Source: Atriophallophorus winterbourni (Eukaryota > Platyhelminthes > Trematoda > Plagiorchiida > Microphallidae). From it: 64,000 nt of DNA. How positions within the stretch are numbered: position 1 is the first letter of the stretch; the number at the start of each line of letters is the position of its first letter. The position numbers and the translations under genes are program-made. This document shows, piece after piece, positions 52,130-61,119 of the stretch. The stretch spans positions 1-64,000 of the forward strand of contig JACCGJ010009907.1 of assembly GCA_013407085.1 (NCBI GenBank), read 5' to 3'. Below the pieces are notes generated by a model that saw only the letters and a program-made list of their open reading frames with translations, was not told the origin of the DNA and made no database searches.

Positions 52130-53350
52130 TCAACTAGCAGATTTTGAGAGCATTCATTACTTTTTCCATCAACAATACGTTGAAAATGCTTCGTAAATGG
52201 AAAGCATTCAACTTCCGTTCTTGTCTTGAGTGAACGGTCGAGGTTTCACGGCTGTACCATAAAGCATATAGTACACATGTATACCATTATATTGGTCTTC
52301 ACAATCAATGTGTGGTTGCCCCAGACACGAGGGTTCAAACAAGACACTATGGCAGTCCTTTAACCAAGGACTTTGTTCTTGCTCATGCTGATTGTCAGAC
52401 CGAAGTTTTTGCATGTTGACGAAAAACATTTCATTAGCGATTGAAGGTGTTCTTTGCAGTGAGCAATAATGGCTGCATCGACGGCAAGTAACAGGTCAAG
52501 GATTAGCACATCCAGTACCTTGGTTTGTGCTCTCAAGCATTTTCAGGTTAAAAAGCTTGCCATCACATTGTGTACGTAGGTAAATACCTTCTTTTTCATT
52601 CTAAAAGCGTGTTTCAGCAGCAGAGCAAAGAAAATACTGAACAGCGTGGATGCCGAAACACGTTCTTTTTGTCGCCTTGGTGAATTTTAAAGCTTCTGAA
52701 CTGCAATCGTTGTAATGAACTAAAACCTTCGAGCCAAAGTGGAACGAAATAACGAGTTTCAGTCGCCTTGGGGGCAGCCTATAATAGTTAATATTTTGAA
52801 AAGACTCTCCCTGCTAACGTGATCCATTGCCATTTATTGAAGTTGTCTCAGGGAGAAAATAATGTCAACGGTTGAGCTTCCCCTGCAGAAGTCACATTGA
52901 GATTCGGAGTAAACTCTACCAGCTAAAACTTGTAGCCGGATCTGTAAGACTTTAGCAAACACTTTGCCTACAACATTCAGTAGGGAGATCCTCTGTCAAT
53001 GTTACATTCACCTCGTTCACAATTAGTTGTCAAAAGCGAGATGATCTTGGTGTCTTATATCTCTTATGGGACACAATCCCCATGCCAGCATTGAAGAAAC
53101 AATCGATGAATTGTCTGTATTAAAACTTTTCTTCAGTATTTGATGAACTCAGGTGGAATTCTGTAGTCACCAGAGGCCTCCCCACTCGCTAAGCGTTTGA
53201 TTACTCTGTTCATCTCATCAATAGTAGGGGAAGTATCTAAGTGTTCAATGGATGGTGAACTTTCGACATTTTCAAGCGCATGTGGTAAAACCGTGCTACC
53301 CCAGATTAGACAGAATGGACTGTTCGACCCATCTTTCCATCTGATGCGTT
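52130..53350 (-). mobile_element. RTE-like LINE, RT region, decayed
   Basis: On the minus strand from 53350: SPTIDEMNRVIKRLASGEAS then GDYRIPPEFIKY (53240-53136), which is the RT entry segment. Frame-broken palm sequence follows, then DGKLFNLKMLESTNQG (about 52560) and the catalytic neighbourhood with PVTCRRCSHYCSLQ where the FADD box should be. The end near 52150 matches the ISxTDxVTN region of the 3230 copy only weakly. Confidence 0.6.
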
Positions 53351-53351
53351 C

Positions 53352-53852
53352 ATTCATAGATTTATTCATAGATTATATGCAGGTAAAAAGCTATGCTTAA
53401 CAAGACCCACAAAAATGTACATCGGGTCGGATGGTAAAAATATCAAAATATTGTTAGATTATTGTCAAACACAAAAAAACATACTTTTCCATGTGGATAT
53501 CTAGTGATTTTTTGAAAACTTCAACAGTTCCAGATTGTACCACATGAGTAGGTAAACTGTTCCACAGTTGCACATTGCGAACGGGAAATGCATATTTGCG
53601 GCAGTTCAACCTGCTATGCTGTTGGTAAAGTTTTAATTGGTGACCTCGCAGATGTGTGTTATGGGAAAGATGAAACAAATGACCGCAAGGATGATTTGTT
53701 TGATTAAGCACTGTCCAAATGAATATAAGTGCTCCTCGCTTCCGTCTGTATTCAGCCGAATGCAAATTCAATAATTTAAGTCGCGTTTCGTATGGATAAT
53801 TTGATAGTCCCAGGACGAGTTTTGTCGCTCTGCGCTGTGGAGTTTCTAATAG
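53352..53852 (-). mobile_element. CR1-like LINE (family 2), young 5'-truncated insertion
   Basis: This 500-bp segment is nearly identical to 30108-30590, including the ATTCATAGATTT tail. The frame 53900-53454 (minus) covers LLETPQRRATKLVLGLSNYP to the C-terminus and differs at only a few residues before the end. The homology stops sharply at 53852, after CTAATAGCA. Such a short 3' piece is the normal product of incomplete target-primed reverse transcription. Confidence 0.82.
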
Positions 53853-53879
53853 CATATACTCTTTGTCGACAACAGCCAT

Positions 53880-54640
53880 TATGCTCACTCTTACGAACAC
53901 CTTCTAGTCGCTTAATGGGTGTTTCGTCGGCATTTCATGAAAAGACTTTTGTGGTGACAATCAGCATGAGCAAGACCACCGTCTTGGCCCAAAGGATTGT
54001 ATCGCCTCAGTCATCACGTTGAAAACTGTCAGCTTAAATCAGTACATCATTTTACATATTTTGGTTCGACATTGCGGATAACCTTTCGCTATACGTTGGT
54101 GATTCATAAACGGGTGGCAGAGACCTGCCCATTATGCACCTCTTTGCACTCTGTGTCTGGGTCCATCGCACATTTACTGTAAAGACAAAGATAATGTTAC
54201 ACAGCGCGTGCGTACTAAATGCTTAAGAGTACAGAATTGAAACCAGGACCATTCACGCAAGTTACGAACGAAGCGGAATGCTTTCCATTTACGAAGTATC
54301 CGCCGTATTTTGAAGGTATCGTGGATGGTCAAAGTAACGAACGCTGTCAAAAGCTGGTCAGCAGAGCATGTTCACCCTTCTACGTCAGGTCGTCTATGTT
54401 GGCTGGGTCATGTGTACAAATTGGAAGGTCTACTCTATTGTGAGTTCAAATCAGGAATTCGACCTTTAGGAAGACCTCACTTGCGCTACAAATACGTTTG
54501 CAAACAGTGGTTATGAAATCTCTTTGCACTGACCCCACTCGTTCGTTGTGGAATACAGATCACGCCGCCGGTGTGCAACTGACGCCGATCGACCGAGTAC
54601 TGACTATCGCTGTGAGTGCTATTCCGCATTCTCAATTGAA
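53880..54640 (+). mobile_element. RTE-like LINE, post-RT to C-terminus, decayed
   Basis: On the plus strand, pieces of the family order appear: NQHEQDHRLGPKDCIAS (about 53965), the KTVSLNQYIILHIL segment, TCKDKDN...RACVLNA, then MFTLLRQVVYVGWVMC and EDLTCATNTF, and RSRRRCATDADRPSTDYRC (54550-54605). Many stops. It is oriented opposite to the fragment at 52130-53350. Confidence 0.6.
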
Positions 54641-55250
54641 TAAAGATCGTATGTTTCCTTTCATATCTATTTTTTGAAATTCCTATTGGTATTTTTGCCG
54701 CCGTTTTCACGTTAAATATTAATGAATGCACGTTTGATAACTCAACCAGGAAAACTCTTTGATGTTTCTAATCTTTTTTTCCTGAATATACATCAACGTA
54801 GTATAGTCGTTATTTTGCTGATTGTTTTTTAATCATGAAATTTCTGATTTCTGTGTTTTGCCTATATTGTTTGAGCTCCTAGTAATATGGGTAAATTGGT
54901 GGAATGAATCTAATCATAGCAGAAATATCATGCTAAAATCCCGTGAATTTTCTAAATTAAAATACTTCTTTGTAAGGTCTCGTTTTGGCAGGTCTATTCA
55001 GAAATGCACTGCATCTTCGCGACCGTGTAACTGCTTATGAAATTTTAGACCACATTTTCTGTATGGTGTTTTGATTGTTGTATGCTTTATTCAATTTGGC
55101 GTATATATTTCGTTATTGTTTTGTTATAAGACATATATGTAAATATGTACATCATTTAAAATTTCTTCACGCCGCCGACGTGTTTTGCTTTGGGGAACTT
55201 CTGCCTTTTTGTGACAACGTTGTATTTTATTCTCGTGTCAAATTGAGGAG
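54641..55250. other. No gene recognised
   Basis: AT-rich sequence without recognised elements. Confidence 0.4.
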
Positions 55251-55293
55251 TGAGTTCCTATTTAATGTGTTGCTCACATCCCCCGAAATTACA

Positions 55294-55335
55294 CTCCACT
55301 ACCGGTTTCTGGCTGTTTGCCGTCATCAGGTGGAG
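55294..55335 (-). ncRNA. Hammerhead ribozyme, 241-bp unit family, best copy
   Basis: On the minus strand: CTCCAC, CTGATGA, C, GGC-AAACA-GCC, A, GAAA, ACCGGT, cleavage after GUA, GTGGAG. Helix I CUCCAC:GUGGAG is perfect (6 bp). The 10.1/11.1 position is C/A rather than G-C. Helix III is a loopless palindrome, which suits a two-molecule (dimeric) fold in tandem RNA. Confidence 0.82.
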
Positions 55336-55534
55336 ACAGTAAGATTGGGTTCAGTGACCCTTGAAACAGTGGATAAATGGTAAACAAGATTATACTTGAA
55401 TGCCACTGTTGCATAGGGTTCGTACAACAAACCACGATGTTCAAACACAGAATCACAAAGTGATTCTTGGTTAAGCCCTCAAGGCGCTTGTGGATAACCA
55501 AAGTAATGTGTTGCTCACATCCCCTGAAATTTCA

Positions 55535-55576
55535 CTCCACTACTGGTTTCTGGCTGTTTGCCGTCATCAGGTGGAG
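55535..55576 (-). ncRNA. Hammerhead ribozyme, 241-bp unit family, core intact
   Basis: As the copy at 55294-55335, but the helix III palindrome reads ACCAGT. Helix I is perfect. Confidence 0.75.
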
Positions 55577-55775
55577 ACAGTAAGATTAGGTTCAGTGTGC
55601 CTTGAAACAGTGGATAAATGGTAAACAAGATTATACTTGAATGCCACTGTTGCATAGGGTTCGTACAACGAACCACGATGTTCAAACACAGAATCGCAAA
55701 GTGATTCTTGGTTAAGCATTCAAGGTGCTTGTGCATAACCAAAGTAATGTGTTGCTCACATCCCCCGAAATTACA

Positions 55776-55817
55776 CTCCACTACCGGTTTCTGGCTGTTT
55801 GCCGTCAGCCGTTGGAG
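55776..55817 (-). ncRNA. Hammerhead motif, 241-bp unit family, damaged
   Basis: The 3' half (GAAA, ACCGGT, A, GTGGAG) is intact, but CCTGATGA is replaced by ACGGCTGA, so the core is lost. Confidence 0.6.
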
Positions 55818-55874
55818 ACAGTAAGATTGGGTTCAGTGAGCCTTGAAACAGTGGATAAATGAGTTCCTATTTAT

Positions 55875-57550
55875 TGGGTAACACCAAAAGGTCGCTTTAG
55901 GTGATATCTGCGTTGGATCAGCCGCTACGGCTGGAGCGACGCTTCTCGTTGGCGCATCATATGAAATTGCGAAGCTCTTGCAAAAATTAATCACAATAAT
56001 AAAATGTTTAAATAATGCTCAAAATGATAATTTCATCCTTCACAAACGAACTTGGATCTGTGTCAATTGGTGAATGGATGATATTTCATCTCGTACAAGT
56101 GATGTACGCTGCGCAAAAATTACCTTAGTTCATTTTGACGGGCACCGCAAGGTAGAAAAATCGAATCATGGAGATGAATTCCTTAATTCGGATTGGAATG
56201 ATGGCGCATATATGTTCTTTTACTTCACCTCAGTTCGATGAGCACGTCGAGTAAGTGTAAATATGAATCAAGATCATAAAAATTACAGCGGGTAAAAGAA
56301 GCTACGAATTTAAAACAAATATATCAATCTTCCTCTCCGATTTCACAGGTGGGACCGCAGCTTAAGCATACCTCATTTCTAAACTGGAAAATGATCTTCC
56401 TTTAATAATTAAAACAGACTTGTAGGACAATCTTATTTGGGAAAAGGTGAATTGAAACCTGATCACCACAAAAATTCCACCCTGGTCTTCATCGTGTCTG
56501 GCGAGGATACATTGACAACAAACAAAGCGATTCCGGTAAAGTGTCAATTCAGAACCATTGAAAGTTCCTCTAACTATTAACATGCTTATATATCAAAACA
56601 AATTGGCAGCATTTGGAGATGCTTGCAAGTGGAACAATTTAAGTTGGAATGAATTAACCTGAAAACAATAATTATCGTCGTCCTGGCAAGCAAAACTGTG
56701 TTTGTTTCGAAAGCTTTTGTTATTGTTAGAGCTCAAAGCACTTGTTGATTACAAACGTTGCCCAAATGTTTAGTCATATGAGCAGAAAAACAAGATTTAC
56801 TAATTCTGGTCTTTTCTATCATGTCCTACTTTGTATGAGTTCTAGGTTCCTAATTCACTCAGGTCCTGATAACATTTCAGATTTGGGATTAATGGTTGAC
56901 AGATTAATTGGTGTTACACTAACCACTGGAGGAAAACTTTCCGGTGTACATCCATCGTAGACAACATAAATTAGAATCGCATTGTTATAATATCCAAGTT
57001 GAAGTCTAAATATATGGAGAAATGTTTCGATTCTTCCAGATTCATTATTTAGACGTGCTTACGGCAATTCCGCCTAAAACGTAGAACATTTAACAAACGT
57101 TTGAAATCGTTTTTGCTACTGGCTCGGACATGTGAAATTTTATTTAGAATCTTGTATGTAAGAGTTGCATGGACGTTGATTAATCAGCTGTAGTTGTTGC
57201 GGTATGGTGAAAAACAGCTTAACTAATTTCGTTCCACATTGCTCACCAACGAACTATGTGAGAACTTATCCTCCTATAAGAATACTTCAATAAAACAAAC
57301 AATCCCAATTAGGAGATTTTCATACACGCCATTTCCTTCTTGTTGTTGTTACGCTGATGGAACCGCAGTCCCACATAAATCGTCAACGTTATTTTCAAAC
57401 TGTCAAAGACTGTTTTTTTCCTGGAATAAGGTATAATCGAACACTAAAAGGAACTAATTCTCATCAGATCATTTGCTGTTCTCTAATGTTTATATAGTTT
57501 GTAATGTACAATCAGAGTAATATTGATCCTTAAATTACATCTCACTCATC
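55875..57550. other. No gene recognised
   Basis: About 1.7 kb of AT-rich sequence. Short frames such as 56742-56960 + have no recognisable domain. Confidence 0.4.
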
Positions 57551-57559
57551 AATTTACTA

Positions 57560-60070
57560 TGCTTATTGTTGGACCAAATAATTACACTCCGTCAAAAATC
57601 TGGAATTACTTTGAATGACTTGATGTGAGGGTCTCCTAGTCCCATCGTCAAACTCCGAAGCAACAGCAGTGGAGTCAGTGCAGTATCATAGTCCTTTGGA
57701 GCTAAGTGACCATCTGGTGTTGTCCTTCGAATTCGTGTGCAACGCCAGAAGGGCGTCGGGCGACGTTAAGTTCATCAGGAGAGTCGATTACTTCGGCCTT
57801 CGCGGTGCCATTACGATTATGGAGGAAAAATATCTCGATCTTACGAATGCAGAAACTCATTGTTCTAGTCTGTTAAGTTATATCGGTACAAAACTAGACG
57901 AAAATTCTACCTGTGTTCCCAAAAGGAAATCAAGAACATTTTGCTTCAAACTCCGAAACCGCACTCGGAAGTGGATAGCCATGCGAAAGTCCGCATGGGC
58001 TGCACATAAAATAACACGAACAGACGCATCTTGGGAACACTTTCGTAGTTTTCGTAACAAGGTGACGTCCTTAATTCGAGAAGACAAGCAATATCACCAT
58101 TGGAAGCTGATCGACCAGATGGAACGACATCCTAAATTGCTGTACACCATCGTAAACACCGCGACCAAGGTTAAGCCAGGTGTATTTCCTATCCAGACAG
58201 AGAACGGACTGACTGATAATGTCAAGGATACAGCTGATGCCCTAATATCATTTTATGCGCAAGTATTGTGTCCAAAGAACGTGTCAACGCTGACGTCTTT
58301 GCCCCACCCACTACAAATCGAATGCCTTAGCAACATCGAGGTAAATCCTACGGTTGTGCGAAAGCATCTACGCGGGCTGAACGTTCGCAAATCACCAGGA
58401 GAGGATGGAATAACACCCACTGTTCTGAAGTCATGCGAGCTGGAGCTTTGTGGCCCACTAAGTGGTCTATTCAGGCACTCATTGAATACGGGAACCGTAC
58501 CAACTCAATGGAAAACCGGTGTTATCACACCAATCTACAAAGGGGGCAGTCGTTCTGATCCGGCAAATTATCGCCCTGTGACGCTTCTTTCGGCGGTTTC
58601 TAAAATTTTGGAACGCCTGGTGTGTGAACGACTTGTTGAACATCTCGAGAACCATCAGCTAATAACTTTCACACAACACGGATTTAGGAAAACATATTCA
58701 TGCCTGTCTAACTTGCTCACGACTCTAAATGACTGGACGCAAGCACTAGACCAAGGGGGTTCCGTCCATGCCGTTTACTTAGATATATCTAAAGCATTCG
58801 ACAGAGTGAATCACTCCTTACTGCTTCAGAAACTGCAGAATGTTGGCGTCATCGGAAACCTACTAACATGGTTCACAAGTTACCTGTCTGGACGCAAAGT
58901 AAAAGTCAGAATAGATGGTGAAACTTCTCGAACAATTGAAGCCATGAGCGGAGTCCCTCCGGGTTCGGTTCTCGGTCCGATACTGTTTCTCATATTTATA
59001 AACGATCTACCGAACTTACTAGCATGTAAGCTTGTTTTATTCGCAGACGATGTAAAAATCTGGACGAAGGTCAACTCTATCGAGGACTGTCAATTTCTGC
59101 AAGGAGATTTGAATAAGCTGCACCAGTGGTCAATTCAAAACAAACTGCCATTTAATTTCCGCAAGTGCAAAATGTTGCAAGTCGGAAAACCCTTTCCCTT
59201 TAACTACAAAGTTGGCAGCCACCCGCTTGAATGGAGTACATCACAAAAAGATCTCGGAATCTGGGTGTCTGGCACTTTGAAGAACAGCCTACAGTGCGAA
59301 GCCGTCTACAAGCGTGCGTGCAGCTTGCTAGGTTTACTGAAACGCATTTTCGGACGTTTCCCACCACACTCACTCGCGAAAATACTAAACACTTACATAC
59401 ATCCTGTCGTTGACTACGCTGTACAAGCTTGGACGCCATGGATGGGAAAAAAGATTTCGTCCCTCGAACAAATTTATCACAAGGCAACCAAAATGGTTAC
59501 CGGATTGAATAATTTACCCTTTGAGCAGCGACTGACCAGACTTGGACTGTGCACCCTCGAGCGCAGGCGTATCCTACACGACCTCACTCTGACATATCGA
59601 ATCATCTACGCGAAATCCCACCCTCTCAAACACCTCTTCAATTTTGGTTCCGTTATCCCCACACGCAGCCACCCTTTGACCCTTCAAATCCCACACTCAC
59701 GATTAAATTGTCGTCGTAACTTCTACGCTGTTCGTGTATGCTTCTTGTGGAATAGCTTGCCGACAGATATTGTTACTTCAGCGAACGAGCACAACTTTAA
59801 ACAAAGGTTACGAAACCTTATGTCGAGAACTACTGCGTTGGCCCCTACCTATTGATGTCTATATTTTTTAACGCACGGAACTACCGTCCATCCAAAGATT
59901 CTTTTCCCTCAGTCTGTGTTGCCATTGGGGATTATTTTTGCTCCACCTATGAAGAACATGGATATGATCATACAAGTAAGGATTTTTAATATTTTATACG
60001 TATATCCTATGGTACTGTACAGCAATTTGCTTTTTTAGCCATAAATCTTGAATCTTAAATCTTGAATCCA
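57560..60070 (+). mobile_element. CR1-like LINE (family 1), young, 5' truncated
   Basis: The element starts within the endonuclease, where a frame-broken piece around 57580-57668 resembles the STLDLILTSE region. It contains a 728-codon RT frame and ends at about 60070 in a tail of AATCTTGAATC repeats. It is the reference for the family 1 fragments at 34762-36066 and 37724-38180. Confidence 0.85.
57669..59855 (+). CDS. CR1-like LINE reverse transcriptase polyprotein, open for 728 codons
   Basis: Residues 7-20 are the end of the endonuclease (HSPLELSDHLVLSFEF). A basic spacer follows (residues 75-160). Reverse transcriptase blocks are RKSPGEDGITPTVLKSC (about 237-253), WKTGVITPIYKGG, NYRPVTLLSAVSKILERLV, QHGFRKTYSCLSNLL, AVYLDISKAFDRVNH with catalytic Asp372, GVPPGSVLGPILFLIFINDL and FADDVKIW (458-465; Asp460 and Asp461). 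A thumb region comes next, and the C-terminus is IPHSRLNCRRNFYAVRVCFL. The conserved PQG of motif B is PPG here: codon CCG, residue 431, in place of Gln. This Gln is almost invariant in such enzymes, so the copy may be inactive despite the open frame. The ATG at 57669 is just the first in frame; the real ORF2 start lay further upstream in the missing part. Confidence 0.88.
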   Translation: MESVQYHSPLELSDHLVLSFEFVCNARRASGDVKFIRRVDYFGLRGAITIMEEKYLDLTNAETHCSSLLSYIGTKLDENSTCVPKRKSRTFCFKLRNRTRKWIAMRKSAWAAHKITRTDASWEHFRSFRNKVTSLIREDKQYHHWKLIDQMERHPKLLYTIVNTATKVKPGVFPIQTENGLTDNVKDTADALISFYAQVLCPKNVSTLTSLPHPLQIECLSNIEVNPTVVRKHLRGLNVRKSPGEDGITPTVLKSCELELCGPLSGLFRHSLNTGTVPTQWKTGVITPIYKGGSRSDPANYRPVTLLSAVSKILERLVCERLVEHLENHQLITFTQHGFRKTYSCLSNLLTTLNDWTQALDQGGSVHAVYLDISKAFDRVNHSLLLQKLQNVGVIGNLLTWFTSYLSGRKVKVRIDGETSRTIEAMSGVPPGSVLGPILFLIFINDLPNLLACKLVLFADDVKIWTKVNSIEDCQFLQGDLNKLHQWSIQNKLPFNFRKCKMLQVGKPFPFNYKVGSHPLEWSTSQKDLGIWVSGTLKNSLQCEAVYKRACSLLGLLKRIFGRFPPHSLAKILNTYIHPVVDYAVQAWTPWMGKKISSLEQIYHKATKMVTGLNNLPFEQRLTRLGLCTLERRRILHDLTLTYRIIYAKSHPLKHLFNFGSVIPTRSHPLTLQIPHSRLNCRRNFYAVRVCFLWNSLPTDIVTSANEHNFKQRLRNLMSRTTALAPTY

Positions 60071-61110
60071 TCAGTGCATTGCAACTTTTAAAGAGTGTGG
60101 ACTAGTTTTGGTGCACGAGGGTAGAAACTTTTAGTAATTCTTGGAATCAAAACATAAGTTGCGATGATATTCTCGTCTATATACGTATTAATGGTATCAC
60201 ATCTTCTATATTCTGTATAATGGAAGTCTATATGAGTGGTACCGTTTCAGCAAACACTAGTGGAACTGATGGTTATTTTATCCTTTCTTGACGAAATAAA
60301 TCAAACTCCACATAAAATCGTCAGCTGTTTTCAAATTTCTACTCTCTCATTACCATATTATTCTTGAATCTAATTTAATTTTTGCTGCTTCCTCATTGGA
60401 CCGATTTAATTCAATGCTTGATGACTTCTCGGAATAGCGAGTTACTTGCACGCTCTGATCATGGTTGATCTCAAGAGTCCAATCAATCAATTGGTTGTGT
60501 ATTGATTTGTGCTATTCAAGTCGATCTCGGGGGTTCACGCGTTGACTCTGAAATTTGCGAAAACTTTCCAACTCTAACACTAAAGTGTGTGTGGCTACTC
60601 CTTAGAAACATATTCATTTTTAAATGATTTCACTTCATTTTCCGTCATCAAAACTGTGATGTCTGATGAGCGGACGGAACAATTTTACGCTGTGACACTT
60701 TCACAATTTTTTACTTCTTCCCAAATTATACTAGGATAATTTACATATTTTTGTGATCATCTCGTCAAGATCTATTGGATTATACCATCTTGGTTCTACG
60801 GGAGAATAACACGTTGATTTTTCCTAGTCGGGATAAATTTACTCGTCTCATCCACGCGTGCAAAATTTAACAACCCTCGACACAGATGAATTTCCATCCG
60901 CTCAAAAGAGCTCAACATTCTCATCATTGTATATTGATCGTGATGCTCAACATCTTGGATATCATATTTGTTTAGCTTTGCAAAGCTGACCCTAACTTGT
61001 CCACACATCATGTTCATCTCATCGAAAACCTGCGATCGATATTACATTACCTACACGAATTATTGTATCGCACCGTTAACACAAACACACGACCGCACAT
61101 AAACGCTGAA
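60071..61110. other. No gene recognised
   Basis: AT-rich spacer between two LINE copies; nothing recognised. Confidence 0.4.
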
Positions 61111-61119
61111 CGATGACCT

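Larger units (their letters stand above)
55265..55859 (-). mobile_element. Retrozyme-like tandem insertion, 2.5 units of 241 bp, 14-bp target duplication
   Basis: Three hammerhead positions start at 55294, 55535 and 55776, exactly 241 bases apart. The whole 595-bp array is flanked by TGAGTTCCTATTTA at 55251-55264 and 55860-55873, so it entered as one multimer. The unit has no coding capacity. It contains a small palindrome AATCACAAAGTGATT and the hammerhead near one end. Tandem self-cleaving units with target duplications are the hallmark of metazoan retrozymes, which move through circular RNA copied by another element's reverse transcriptase. That mode is inferred here. Confidence 0.87.

Noticed and set aside
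55289..55781. Minus-strand open frames in the tandem array as small genes
   Set aside because: They recur only because the DNA repeats, differ between copies by frameshifts and stops, and overlap the hammerhead.
60668..60690. CTGATGAGCGGACGGAAC as a hammerhead
   Set aside because: It has no helix II with a loop and no GAAA; only the first core strand matches.
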